A DNA stretch of 9,840 bases from Bacillota bacterium (GCA_021810725.1 JAJZIE010000073.1:1-9840); one strand, 5' to 3'; numbered from the stretch's first letter, positions 1 to 6,408 are shown. A program made the numbers and translations. The notes: generated by a model from the sequence alone, not told the origin.

Positions 1-1062
1 CGCGATGGCCCGGACGGCGTCCTCCTTGAACTCGAGGTCGAGGCCGTCGAGCTCGAACAGCTTCTGGTACTGCTTGACGAGAGCGTTGCGCGGCTCGAGC
101 AGGATCCGCACCAGGGCCTCCTCGTCCAGCGCGTCGAGCGTGACGATGATCGGCAGGCGGCCGACGAACTCCGGGATCAGCCCGTACTTCAGCAGATCCT
201 CGGGCAGCACCTTGGCCAGGACCTCGCCGATGCGCTCGTTGCGCGTGTGGCCTACGTCCGCGCCGAAACCGATGCCCTTCTTGCCGGTGCGCGCCTTGAT
301 CAGCTTGTCGATGCCGTCGAAGGCGCCACCGCAGATGAAGAGGATGTTGGTCGTGTCGATCTGGATGAACTCCTGGTGCGGGTGCTTGCGTCCGCCTTGC
401 GGCGGCACCGACGCCACCGTACCCTCGAGAATCTTGAGGAGCGCCTGCTGCACGCCTTCACCGGAGACGTCGCGCGTGATCGAGGGGTTCTCCGACTTGC
501 GCGCGATCTTGTCGACCTCGTCGATGTAGACGATGCCCTTCTCGGCCTTCTCGACGTCGTAGTCCGCCGCCTGGATCAGCTTGAGCAGGATGTTCTCCAC
601 GTCCTCACCGACGTAGCCGGCCTCGGTCAGCGAGGTCGCGTCCGCGATGGCGAAGGGCACGTTGAGAATGCGGGCCAGGGTCTGCAGCATGTAGGTCTTG
701 CCCGACCCCGTGGGTCCCATCATCACGACGTTCGACTTCTGCAGTTCGACGTCGTCGATCTTGGAACCGAGGTTGATGCGCTTGTAATGGTTGTACACAG
801 CGACCGAGAGCGTGCGCTTCGCCCGCTCCTGCCCGATCACGTATTGGTCGAGGATCGCCTTGATCTCGGCAGGCTTGGGGATATTCTTGAGCTCCACCTC
901 GACGTCGTCGCCGAGCTCCTCGTCGATGATCTCCGAGCAGAGCTCGATGCACTCGTCGCAGATGTAGACGCCAGGCCCGGCAATCAGGCGTTTGACCTGA
1001 TCCTGGAACTTACCGCAGAAGGAGCACTTGAGCTGTCCCTTCTCGTCGGTGAACTTGAACAT
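1..1062 (-). CDS. clpX: ATP-dependent Clp protease ATP-binding subunit ClpX (3' end outside window)
   Basis: This is the AAA+ unfoldase that recognises tagged or misfolded proteins, unfolds them and threads them into ClpP in the cytoplasm. 354 codons are present and the frame is still open at base 1; the family usually has about 420 residues, so roughly 60-70 C-terminal residues are missing from view. Visible landmarks are the zinc-binding domain with Cys13, Cys16, Cys35 and Cys38, Walker A GPTGSGKT at 116-123, the GYVG pore loop at 149-152, Walker B ending in IDEVD at 180-184, the RKH loop (GGRKH, about 230), and the IGF loop that docks on ClpP at 264-266. All are intact. The ATG at 1062 is preceded by AAGGGGGTG at a suitable distance and lies 16 bases after the clpP stop, so the two are surely co-transcribed. 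Walker A is followed by TYMLQTLA, where many ClpX proteins have TLLAQTLA; this is a small variation. Confidence 0.98.
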   Translation of the reverse strand, partial: MFKFTDEKGQLKCSFCGKFQDQVKRLIAGPGVYICDECIELCSEIIDEELGDDVEVELKNIPKPAEIKAILDQYVIGQERAKRTLSVAVYNHYKRINLGSKIDDVELQKSNVVMMGPTGSGKTYMLQTLARILNVPFAIADATSLTEAGYVGEDVENILLKLIQAADYDVEKAEKGIVYIDEVDKIARKSENPSITRDVSGEGVQQALLKILEGTVASVPPQGGRKHPHQEFIQIDTTNILFICGGAFDGIDKLIKARTGKKGIGFGADVGHTRNERIGEVLAKVLPEDLLKYGLIPEFVGRLPIIVTLDALDEEALVRILLEPRNALVKQYQKLFELDGLDLEFKEDAVRAIA

Positions 1063-1078
1063 CCGCGACACCCCCTTG

Positions 1079-1696
1079 CTAGCGGGACTGGTTCGGGCTC
1101 TGCAGATCGCGCGAGGCGATGACCTCGTCGATCAGTCCGTACTCCTTCGCCTCTTGCGCCGACATGAAGTTGTCGCGGTCGGTGTCCTTGTAGATCCGGT
1201 CCACGTCCTTGCCGGTGTGCTTGGCGAGGATGTGGCTCGTGATCTCCTTCACCTTGAGCAGCTCGCGCGTGAAGATCTCGATGTCCGTGGCCTTGCCCGG
1301 AGGCGCGCCCCCGACCCCGGCCTGGTGGATCATGACGCGGGAGTTCGGCAGGGAGAAGCGCTTGCCCGGTGCGCCGCCCGCCAGCAGGATGGCCGCCATG
1401 CTCGCGGCCTGACCCACGCAGATCGTCGACACGTCGGGGCGGATGTACTGCATGGTATCGTATATGCCCAGCCCGGCGTCCACGACACCGCCCGGGGAGT
1501 TGATATAGAGGTGCACGTCCTTCTCCGGGTCCTCGCTCTCGAGGTAGAGGAGCTGCGCGACGATCAGGTTCGCGACCTGGTCGTCGATCGGCGTCCCGAG
1601 GAAGATGATTCGCTCCTTGAGCAGCCGCGAGTAGATGTCGTACGCGCGCTCGCCGCGGTTTGTCTGTTCGACGACCATCGGCACCATGTAGCCCAT
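1079..1696 (-). CDS. clpP: ATP-dependent Clp protease proteolytic subunit ClpP
   Basis: This is the serine peptidase that forms the tetradecameric barrel degrading proteins delivered by ClpX. The product has 205 residues, a normal length. The catalytic triad is visible: Ser99 in GQAASMAA, His124 in VMIHQ, and Asp175 in DTDRDNF. The INSPGG segment near 65-70 forms the substrate-binding and oxyanion strand region. Between His124-Gln125 and the conserved ATDIEI there are ten residues (AGVGGAPPGK); the E. coli enzyme has eight (PLGGYQGQ), so the handle-side loop is two residues longer and lacks the usual proline after HQ. The ATG at 1696 is chosen because AAGGAGAGG precedes it closely; Met4 and Met7 are less well placed. 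It lies 21 bases after tig and 16 bases before clpX in the same direction, an operon-like arrangement. Confidence 0.98.
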   Translation of the reverse strand: MGYMVPMVVEQTNRGERAYDIYSRLLKERIIFLGTPIDDQVANLIVAQLLYLESEDPEKDVHLYINSPGGVVDAGLGIYDTMQYIRPDVSTICVGQAASMAAILLAGGAPGKRFSLPNSRVMIHQAGVGGAPPGKATDIEIFTRELLKVKEITSHILAKHTGKDVDRIYKDTDRDNFMSAQEAKEYGLIDEVIASRDLQSPNQSR

Positions 1697-1717
1697 CGGA
1701 TCCCTCTCCTTACGGTC

Positions 1718-2962
1718 CTACTCCTGATGCGCCGACTCCGCCGGCTCAGCCTTCCCCTCAGCCTGGGTCTCCTCCGCGGGAGCGGCCTGCTCCTCACCCA
1801 AGGTGCCCAAAAAGCTGCGGAGCTTCTCGTCGAGCAGGATGCCATAGAGTGACTGCTGCTCCTGTTCGCTCAGGCTGCCCGAGCCCCGGCTGCGCTCCAG
1901 AATCTGGCGCGCGCCGTCGAACTCCGCCTGCGTGAGTCCGATGCCCTCCTGCTCCAGGATACGCCCAACAACGAGCTTCGCACGCACCTGCTGCTCAGCC
2001 TGCTGCCGCACGTCGTCGTCCACCTCGTGGTCGTGCGCGGCGTCGCCGTACAACTCGTGCAGCATGCCGTGGGCCTCGCGCTCGGCGAGCACCTCCGGCA
2101 CACGCAGCTCGGCTTCGGCGATGATGCGGTCCAGAAGCGCGCTGCGACGGCGGTCCTCCGCCGTACGCTCCGCCTCGGCACGCAGAGCATTCGTGAGCTC
2201 CTCGCGCATCTCCTTCAGATTCTGGTGGCCGTGCTCCTTGGCAAACTCGTCATCAAGTTCCGGCAGCTCGATCTCGCGCACGTCCTCGATCCTGACGTGC
2301 GCGGTGCTCTCCGGGTGTTCGCTGTCGAGCGGCACCTGCCGGGATTCGCCGGCGCGGGCGCCCTGAAGGGCCTCGCGGAAAGCCGGGAACGAGCGGTCCA
2401 GGGCCACCTGCGTGCGCTCGATGGTGCCCGCCTTGCCCTCGTCGTCCACATAGGTGCCCGTGAGCTCGACGACCGAGTTCTCGCCGCAGACATCGCCGGG
2501 AACCAACGTCGCGTGCGCCCTTCGCTCCTGCTCCAGGGCCGCGTCGACGGCGGCGTCGTCCACTTCCGGCGTCTCCGCCTCGCCGCGCGGCCAGCTGCGG
2601 TAGTCCGGCAGCGTGATCTCCGGCTGCAGCAGAACCCGCGCCTTGACGCGGACGCCTTTGTCGTCCTGCGGGTCGATGGCTTCGATGGTGCCGTCCTCGT
2701 AGGGCGTGAGCTTGAGTTCCTCGATGGCGTCGGAGTACGCCTTCGGGACGATCTCGTTGAGCGCGTCCTCGTAGAGATGCTGCGATCCGTAGGCCCGTTC
2801 GATGATCGGGCGCGGAGCCTTCCCGGGCCGGAACCCCGGCACGCGCACGCGCTTGGCGATCTTGCGGTACGCCTCGTCCACCGCCTGCTGCAGGCGCTCG
2901 GGCTCGATGTCGATCAGCACACGGACCTCGTCTTCGTTCAGCTTCTCCAGTTCGACCACCAT
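1718..2962 (-). CDS. tig: Trigger factor, ribosome-bound chaperone
   Basis: Trigger factor binds ribosomal protein L23 beside the exit tunnel and shields emerging polypeptides; the family also has a peptidyl-prolyl isomerase domain. The product is 414 residues, close to the usual 420-450. The N-terminal ribosome-binding domain carries the signature loop GFRPGKAP at 43-50. The FKBP-like isomerase domain spans about 150-240 (VVELTGTYVDDEGK to IEDVREIELPEL). The rest is the charged helical chaperone domain, ending in an Ala/Glu-rich tail. The reading frame stays open upstream through tRNA-Gly, but the ATG at 2962 is chosen because AAGAGGTGG precedes it and the family alignment begins there with VVELEKL. 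Downstream is clpP, 21 bases away. Upstream are two hairpins and then tRNA-Gly. No separate promoter is apparent in the 85-base gap. Confidence 0.97.
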   Translation of the reverse strand: MVVELEKLNEDEVRVLIDIEPERLQQAVDEAYRKIAKRVRVPGFRPGKAPRPIIERAYGSQHLYEDALNEIVPKAYSDAIEELKLTPYEDGTIEAIDPQDDKGVRVKARVLLQPEITLPDYRSWPRGEAETPEVDDAAVDAALEQERRAHATLVPGDVCGENSVVELTGTYVDDEGKAGTIERTQVALDRSFPAFREALQGARAGESRQVPLDSEHPESTAHVRIEDVREIELPELDDEFAKEHGHQNLKEMREELTNALRAEAERTAEDRRRSALLDRIIAEAELRVPEVLAEREAHGMLHELYGDAAHDHEVDDDVRQQAEQQVRAKLVVGRILEQEGIGLTQAEFDGARQILERSRGSGSLSEQEQQSLYGILLDEKLRSFLGTLGEEQAAPAEETQAEGKAEPAESAHQE

Positions 2963-2982
2963 GTCCACCTCTTCCCAATCCA

Positions 2983-3008
2983 CGGGGCCGGACGCGGGTC
3001 CGGCCCCG
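2983..3008 (-). promoter_or_regulatory. GC-rich hairpin in the tig leader
   Basis: An 11-bp perfect stem (2983-2993 with 2998-3008) closes a 4-base loop and sits about 20 bases upstream of the tig start codon. It lacks a U-tract, so it is not a standard terminator. It could protect the tig mRNA 5' end after cleavage behind tRNA-Gly, or modulate tig translation; either role is inference. Confidence 0.5.
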
Positions 3009-3019
3009 GTGCACGAAAT

Positions 3020-3039
3020 GGGCGACCGGCCGGTCGCCC
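3020..3039 (-). promoter_or_regulatory. 20-bp perfect palindrome just downstream of tRNA-Gly
   Basis: Bases 3020-3039 are a perfect palindrome that can fold into a GC-rich hairpin 8 bases beyond the tRNA-Gly CCA. In the transcribed (minus) direction it is followed by ATTTCG, a very short U-stretch. It could act as a leaky terminator or a processing barrier separating the tRNAs from tig. Strong termination is doubtful because the U-tract is poor. Confidence 0.5.
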
Positions 3040-3047
3040 TGCAAAAT

Positions 3048-3122
3048 TGGAGCGGAAGACGGGATTCGAACCCGCGACCTTCGCCTTGGCAAGGCGACGC
3101 TCTACCACTGAGCCACTTCCGC
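3048..3122 (-). tRNA. tRNA-Gly(GCC)
   Basis: The reverse complement folds as a full cloverleaf of 75 bases including an encoded CCA. The acceptor stem is GCGGAAG/CTTCCGC with discriminator T. The anticodon stem TCGCC/GGCGA holds the loop TTGCCAA with anticodon GCC. The T arm is GCGGG-TTCGAAT-CCCGT. It reads glycine codons GGC and GGU. It is the last tRNA of the cluster, 11 bases after tRNA-Leu and 85 bases before tig. Confidence 0.97.
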
Positions 3123-3133
3123 AGAAACCACTT

Positions 3134-3217
3134 TGGTGCGGGCGGAGAGATTCGAACTCTCACGGGTGTCCCCATGGGATCCTAAGTCCCACGCGTCTAC
3201 CATTCCGCCACGCCCGC
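3134..3217 (-). tRNA. tRNA-Leu(TAG)
   Basis: A class II tRNA of 84 bases with encoded CCA. The acceptor stem is GCGGGCG/CGCCCGC with discriminator A. The anticodon stem is TGGGA/TCCCA with loop CTTAGGA, anticodon TAG, reading CUN leucine codons and best matched to CUA. A long variable arm, as expected for leucine, is followed by the T arm GAGAG-TTCGAAT-CTCTC. Only one base separates its 5' end from the CCA of tRNA-Lys. Confidence 0.96.
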
Positions 3218-3218
3218 C

Positions 3219-3294
3219 TGGTGGGCCATGATGGATTCGAACCATCGACGCCCCGCTTAAAAGGCGGGCGCTCTAACCGCTGAGCTAATGGCCC
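3219..3294 (-). tRNA. tRNA-Lys(TTT)
   Basis: A 76-base cloverleaf with encoded CCA. The acceptor stem is GGGCCAT/ATGGCCC with discriminator A. The anticodon stem CCCGC/GCGGG holds CTTTTAA, anticodon TTT, which reads AAA and AAG. The T arm is GATGG-TTCGAAT-CCATC. The next tRNA downstream, tRNA-Leu, begins after a single spacer base, so separation must rely on precise RNase P cleavage. Confidence 0.97.
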
Positions 3295-3299
3295 AAACT

Positions 3300-3375
3300 T
3301 GGTTGGGGCGGTAGGACTCGAACCTACGCATGCGGGATCCAAAGTCCCGTGCCTTACCAGCTTGGCTACGCCCCA
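3300..3375 (-). tRNA. tRNA-Gln(TTG)
   Basis: A 76-base cloverleaf with encoded CCA. The acceptor stem is TGGGGCG/CGCCCCA with discriminator A. The anticodon stem CGGGA/TCCCG holds CTTTGGA, anticodon TTG, which reads CAA and, by wobble, CAG. The T arm is GTAGG-TTCGAGT-CCTAC. It lies 5 bases before tRNA-Lys and 33 bases after tRNA-His in the transcription direction. Confidence 0.97.
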
Positions 3376-3408
3376 GCGAGGCGAACACGCCGCGACACCT
3401 AAAATGGA

Positions 3409-3486
3409 TGGGGTGAATGAGGGGACTCGAACCCCCGACCCCCAGGGCCACAGCCTGGTGCTCTAACCAACTGAGCTACATTCACC
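3409..3486 (-). tRNA. tRNA-His(GTG), with encoded G-1
   Basis: The cloverleaf has acceptor stem GTGAATG/CATTCAC, anticodon stem CCAGG/CCTGG and loop CTGTGGC with anticodon GTG. The T arm is CGGGG-TTCGAGT-CCCCT and the CCA is encoded. The genome encodes the extra 5' G (position -1, base 3486), which pairs with discriminator C73; this pair is the classic identity element for bacterial histidyl-tRNA synthetase. It is the first gene of the tRNA cluster, 15 bases beyond the promoter -10 box. Confidence 0.97.
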
Positions 3487-3500
3487 AGATCGCATGCGAC

Positions 3501-3529
3501 ATGATATCATCCGCCGAATGCCGCGTCAA
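3501..3529 (-). promoter_or_regulatory. Sigma-70-type promoter for the tRNA cluster
   Basis: On the minus strand the -35 box TTGACG (3529-3524) is separated by exactly 17 bases from the -10 box TATCAT (3506-3501), each one mismatch from consensus. The start site would fall around 3493-3496, shortly before tRNA-His. The -35 box lies inside the final codons of murI, and the murI stop codon abuts the -10 box. It is the only strong promoter I see upstream of the tRNA-tig-clpP-clpX block. Confidence 0.75.
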
Positions 3530-4298
3530 CGAACAGCGCACCCCGCGCGTCGCGCCGCAAGGCGCATGTCACGGCGCCTCTCGCGAGCTCCGGAAGCTCT
3601 GTTCCCAGGCGTGACGCGAACAGCGCGGGATCGCCGGTCGTGGCGCAAAAGAGCCGTCCCGGCTCCCGCCGATCGCCGATCTCCGCGCTGAGTTCCTCCG
3701 CGAGCAATTCGCCGGGATCGACCAGGCGGGCCCAGCCCGAGGCCAGTTCCTCGAGCACCGCCGTGAAGTGCGGCAGATGCGTGCAGCCGAGCACGATGGT
3801 GTCGCAGCCGGCCCGCCGAAGCTCCTCGAGCGGTCCCTGCGCCTCCTGCGCCACCTCGCCGCTGCTTGCGCCTCCCGCCTCGGCCAGCGCGATCAGGGAC
3901 GGGCATGCTACCTCCAGCGTGGACTCGCCCATGGCCCGACGGTAGGCGTGGGTGCGGCAGGTGTTGCTGGTCGCGAGCACCCCGACCCTCTTCGCGCCCC
4001 GGACGCCGCGCGCGACGGGCCCGATCACGCCGTAGACCGGGCCGCCGAACGCCTCGCGCGCCGCGTCGAGCGCGAGCGCGCTCGCGGTGTTGCAGGCGAG
4101 CACCAGGGCCTCCGCGCCCCTGTCCCGAGCCAACACGGCGAAGGCGGCGACATCACCGCGCACGTCCTCGGCCTGGCGGTCGCCGTAGGGAAAGTGCATC
4201 TGGTCGCTGAGATAGAGGAAGTCCCGTTCGGGCAGGCGGCGCCTGAGCGCCGCGAGCACGGTGAGGCCGCCGATGCCGGAATCGAAGAGAGCGATCAT
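3507..4298 (-). CDS. murI: Glutamate racemase
   Basis: The enzyme interconverts L- and D-glutamate without a cofactor and supplies D-Glu for the peptidoglycan stem peptide. The product is 263 residues, normal for the family. The two catalytic cysteines are present: Cys69 in ACNTASA and Cys172 in GCTHLP, with His174 beside the latter. The substrate-binding Asp6-Ser7 lie in FDSGIGG, and PYGDR occurs at 37-41. The ATG at 4298 is chosen because AGGAGGT ends 6 bases upstream and the family begins with IALFDSGIGG; longer in-frame extensions back to 4553 would overlap the divergent SDR gene. It is divergent from the SDR gene across a 109-base spacer with no convincing promoter. Its last codons hold the -35 box of the tRNA promoter downstream. 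Confidence 0.96.
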   Translation of the reverse strand: MIALFDSGIGGLTVLAALRRRLPERDFLYLSDQMHFPYGDRQAEDVRGDVAAFAVLARDRGAEALVLACNTASALALDAAREAFGGPVYGVIGPVARGVRGAKRVGVLATSNTCRTHAYRRAMGESTLEVACPSLIALAEAGGASSGEVAQEAQGPLEELRRAGCDTIVLGCTHLPHFTAVLEELASGWARLVDPGELLAEELSAEIGDRREPGRLFCATTGDPALFASRLGTELPELARGAVTCALRRDARGALFVDAAFGG

Positions 4299-4407
4299 GC
4301 GCAGACCTCCTCGCGGCCAGGACGGAGCAGGAGCCGGAAGGTCGCGGGCGAAGCGAGGCGATGGATCGATTGGCCGCAGTATCGACATCGAAGGGGGCCG
4401 GGATGTG

Positions 4408-5097
4408 ATGAGCCAGGCCGAGTCTTGGCACGGGCGCAGAGCGGTCGTCGTCGGCGCCCAGGGCGGCGTCGGCAGCCTGATCACCCAGAAGCTGCGCGAG
4501 CGCGGGGCCCACGTCGTGGCGATGGTGCGCAAAGCGTACACCGATCCCGCCAAGGATCTCCAGGTCGTGCTGTCGCCGCTCGCGGACCAGCCAAGCGTGG
4601 CCGAGGCGTGCCGGCAGGTGGCGCGGGGCCCCGTCGACGCCCTCTTTGTCGCGAGCGGGGCCTACGCCGGCGGCAGCTCGATCGAGGCGACCCCGCCCGA
4701 CGTGTTCGAGCGTCTTCTCTGGACGAACGCGCGCCTGCCGTATTACCTTCTGCAGGGCCTGCTCGGTCCCTTGCGGGACCGCAAGGGACGCGCCGTGCTG
4801 ATCGGCGCCCTGGCGGCCGAGGATCCCCGTGCCGGACAGGCGGCCTACGCGATGTCGAAGGCGGCCCTCCATAGTATGGTTCGGTCCGCGGCGCGCGAAC
4901 TGCAGGGCTCCGGCGCCACGATCAACGCCTTGCTGCCCTCCGTGATCGACGGCCCGGAGAACCGTGACGCGATGCCCAGGACAGACCCCGCGCTCTGGGT
5001 CTCGCCAGAGCGCCTCGCAGATCTGTCCCTTTCCTTGGCCGAGGCGTCCGCGAGCGATCTCCAGGGCGCCCTGATTCCCGTGCGTGGGGGGCTCTAG
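4408..5097 (+). CDS. Short-chain dehydrogenase/reductase-like protein
   Basis: This is a Rossmann-fold SDR-like protein of 229 residues; classical SDRs have about 250. The nucleotide-binding loop is GAQGGVG at 16-22, in the place of TGxxxGIG. The active-site Tyr147-xxx-Lys151 (YAMSK) and the Asn107 position (TNARLP) are present. The usual serine 13 residues before the tyrosine is Ala134, and the NNAG-type strand reads VASGAYAGG at 81-89, as in atypical SDRs. It ends in IPVRGGL, resembling the C-terminal end of oxoacyl reductase-like SDRs. The substrate cannot be inferred. The start is either ATG 4408 or GTG 4405; AAGGGGG at 4391-4397 fits GTG slightly better in spacing. It is divergent from murI and convergent with the HAD gene, sharing the stop-codon CTAG. 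Confidence 0.88.
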   Translation: MSQAESWHGRRAVVVGAQGGVGSLITQKLRERGAHVVAMVRKAYTDPAKDLQVVLSPLADQPSVAEACRQVARGPVDALFVASGAYAGGSSIEATPPDVFERLLWTNARLPYYLLQGLLGPLRDRKGRAVLIGALAAEDPRAGQAAYAMSKAALHSMVRSAARELQGSGATINALLPSVIDGPENRDAMPRTDPALWVSPERLADLSLSLAEASASDLQGALIPVRGGL

Positions 5098-5738
5098 GCG
5101 TCCGCCTCGAGTTCCGTGCGGCCGATCTCCCGCACGAGCGGCAGGATCGCCGCGGCCTCCTCCACCACCCAGTCGGCACCTGACGCCCGCAGGGCGTCGG
5201 CGCCAGCCCAGCCCCATGCCACGCCGATGGACGGGAGCCCTGCCGCCACGGCGGCCTGGACGTCGCTCGGCGCGTCTCCGACGTATGCGACGGGACGGCC
5301 GCCGAGCAGCCGCATGGCGTGCAGAAGCGGTTCCGGACTAGGCTTGTGCCGCCCGGTATCCTCGCGACATACCACGCAGGAAAACGCCGCTGCCCAGCCG
5401 AGGCGGCTCAGCTCCCGCTCGACCGCCCAGCGCCTCTTGGACGTCACGACGCCCGCCTGGATGCCGTGCCGCGGCAGTGTCGCAAGCAGGTCCACGATGC
5501 CCGGAAAGGCCGCGATACCCTCCTGCTCCCGGCGGTAGAGCGGCTGCATCCGCCGCCAGAGGTCCAGGTAGACGTCCGACGGCATGCCGGCCGAGGCCGC
5601 GTCGTGCGCGACCAGGAAGCGCACCAGCCCCGCCTCGTCGACGGTGATGCCCCGGTCGCGGAAGGCGATTTCGGCTGCGCGGCGGTGCGCCGGGCCTGAG
5701 TCCACGAGCGTTCCATCGAGGTCGAAGAGCACGAACAC
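5094..5738 (-). CDS. HAD-superfamily hydrolase, phosphoglycolate phosphatase/PpaX-like
   Basis: This is a soluble Mg-dependent phosphatase of HAD subfamily I of 214 residues, the usual length. Motif I is FDLDGTLVDS, with nucleophile Asp6 and general acid/base Asp8. Motif II is Thr99 in VVTSKR, motif III Lys132 in RHKPSPEP, and motif IV GDAPSD with Asp155 and Asp159. The helical cap lies between about 15 and 80. Sequences of this kind include phosphoglycolate phosphatase (Gph) and the pyrophosphatase PpaX; the sequence alone does not decide the substrate. The GTG at 5738 is chosen because AGGGAGG ends 8 bases upstream and leaves only three residues before the core strand. A longer ATG-initiated form from 5894 would run through the divergent Nudix start. 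It is divergent from the Nudix gene across 85 bases. Confidence 0.9.
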   Translation of the reverse strand: MFVLFDLDGTLVDSGPAHRRAAEIAFRDRGITVDEAGLVRFLVAHDAASAGMPSDVYLDLWRRMQPLYRREQEGIAAFPGIVDLLATLPRHGIQAGVVTSKRRWAVERELSRLGWAAAFSCVVCREDTGRHKPSPEPLLHAMRLLGGRPVAYVGDAPSDVQAAVAAGLPSIGVAWGWAGADALRASGADWVVEEAAAILPLVREIGRTELEADA

Positions 5739-5746
5739 CCGGCGCG

Positions 5747-5753
5747 CCTCCCT
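5747..5753 (-). promoter_or_regulatory. Ribosome binding site deciding the GTG start of the HAD gene
   Basis: AGGGAGG on the minus strand lies 8 bases before GTG 5738. It supports this start over more distant upstream codons in the same frame. Confidence 0.7.
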
Positions 5754-5809
5754 TCGCCCTCCCACCGCCGACGGCAGGAGGGCACGTGCTGTTTGCAAAA
5801 CTCTCGCAC

Positions 5810-5815
5810 AGGAGG
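5810..5815 (+). promoter_or_regulatory. Ribosome binding site deciding the GTG start of the Nudix gene
   Basis: A perfect AGGAGG lies 8 bases before GTG 5824. No ATG in frame nearby competes, so the GTG start is well supported. Confidence 0.8.
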
Positions 5816-5823
5816 CGGTAGCT

Positions 5824-6408
5824 GTGCAAGCGATCCGCGACCCCGGCCCGCCGCCCGCGCACGCGATCGAATTGCTTGAGCGGGGCCTGCCCAAGGTGAT
5901 CGTCCTGCCCGCCGGCAGGCCATCCGCGGTCCTGGTCCTGCTCTATCCCAGCGAAGGTCGGCTGCATGTCACCTTGACCAGGCGCACGGAAGACCTCGCC
6001 CACCACAAGGGCCAGATAGCCTTCCCCGGGGGCTCGTGCGACGCGGGGGATCGCGACTACTGGTCGACAGCCCTGCGCGAGTCCCGCGAAGAGGTCGGTC
6101 TGCTGGGCTCCCCCCGTCGCCTCGGATTTCTTCCTCCGATCTTCATCCCGGTCTCCGGCTTCGCCGTCGCGCCTTGCGTCGGCTACCTGCCGCTGCCGCC
6201 AGAGTTCGCGCCGCAGTCCGGGGAGGTGGCTGCCCTGCTCGAGCCGGCGCTCGACGATCTCTGGCCCGTCGAGGCCTGGGAGGACGTTCCGCTCAGGACC
6301 GGCGGCGCCGTGCGGCTGCCCTACTACCCCTGGCAGGGACACAAGATCTGGGGTGCCACGGCACGCATGCTGCACGCGCTGCGAGGCTTCCTCGAATCCC
6401 AGGACTGA
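5824..6408 (+). CDS. Nudix hydrolase, coenzyme A pyrophosphatase type (NudL/YeaB-like)
   Basis: Proteins of this family split CoA or its derivatives into 3',5'-ADP and phosphopantetheine. The product is 194 residues. The family-specific motif LTRRTEDLAHHKGQIAFPGG (51-70) precedes the Nudix helix, whose core REsrEEvGL is at 85-93 (Arg85, Glu86, Glu89, Glu90). This joint arrangement of an LTxR...HxGQxxFPGG signature and a Nudix box distinguishes CoA pyrophosphatases from general Nudix enzymes. The conserved glutamates that bind Mg are in place. The end of the protein (KIWGATARML) also matches the family, where a W-G-x-T-A motif is usual. The start is GTG with perfect AGGAGG upstream. It is divergent from the HAD gene and convergent with the ClC gene, separated from it by 14 bases. 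Substrate assignment is by family resemblance only. Confidence 0.92.
   Translation: MQAIRDPGPPPAHAIELLERGLPKVIVLPAGRPSAVLVLLYPSEGRLHVTLTRRTEDLAHHKGQIAFPGGSCDAGDRDYWSTALRESREEVGLLGSPRRLGFLPPIFIPVSGFAVAPCVGYLPLPPEFAPQSGEVAALLEPALDDLWPVEAWEDVPLRTGGAVRLPYYPWQGHKIWGATARMLHALRGFLESQD

Noticed and set aside
247..1122. A 291-codon plus-strand frame opposite clpX
   Set aside because: clpX is unambiguous on the other strand; the plus frame is a Leu/Asp/Val-rich mirror of it.
2963..3175. A longer start for tig in the same frame
   Set aside because: The extension would translate through tRNA-Gly and part of tRNA-Leu; ATG 2962 has a good ribosome site and matches the family start.
2027..3283. A 418-codon plus-strand frame across tig and three tRNA genes
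   Set aside because: It is antisense to tig and to the tRNAs; its ending, with GRRDSN- and GFEPST-like stretches, is the familiar false translation of tRNA T arms.
4299..4407. Promoters in the murI-SDR divergent spacer
   Set aside because: Candidate -10 boxes such as GATACT have no acceptable -35 box at the right distance, so I do not annotate one.
4299..4553. A longer start for murI
   Set aside because: It would cross the divergent spacer and the SDR start; ATG 4298 has a near-perfect ribosome site.
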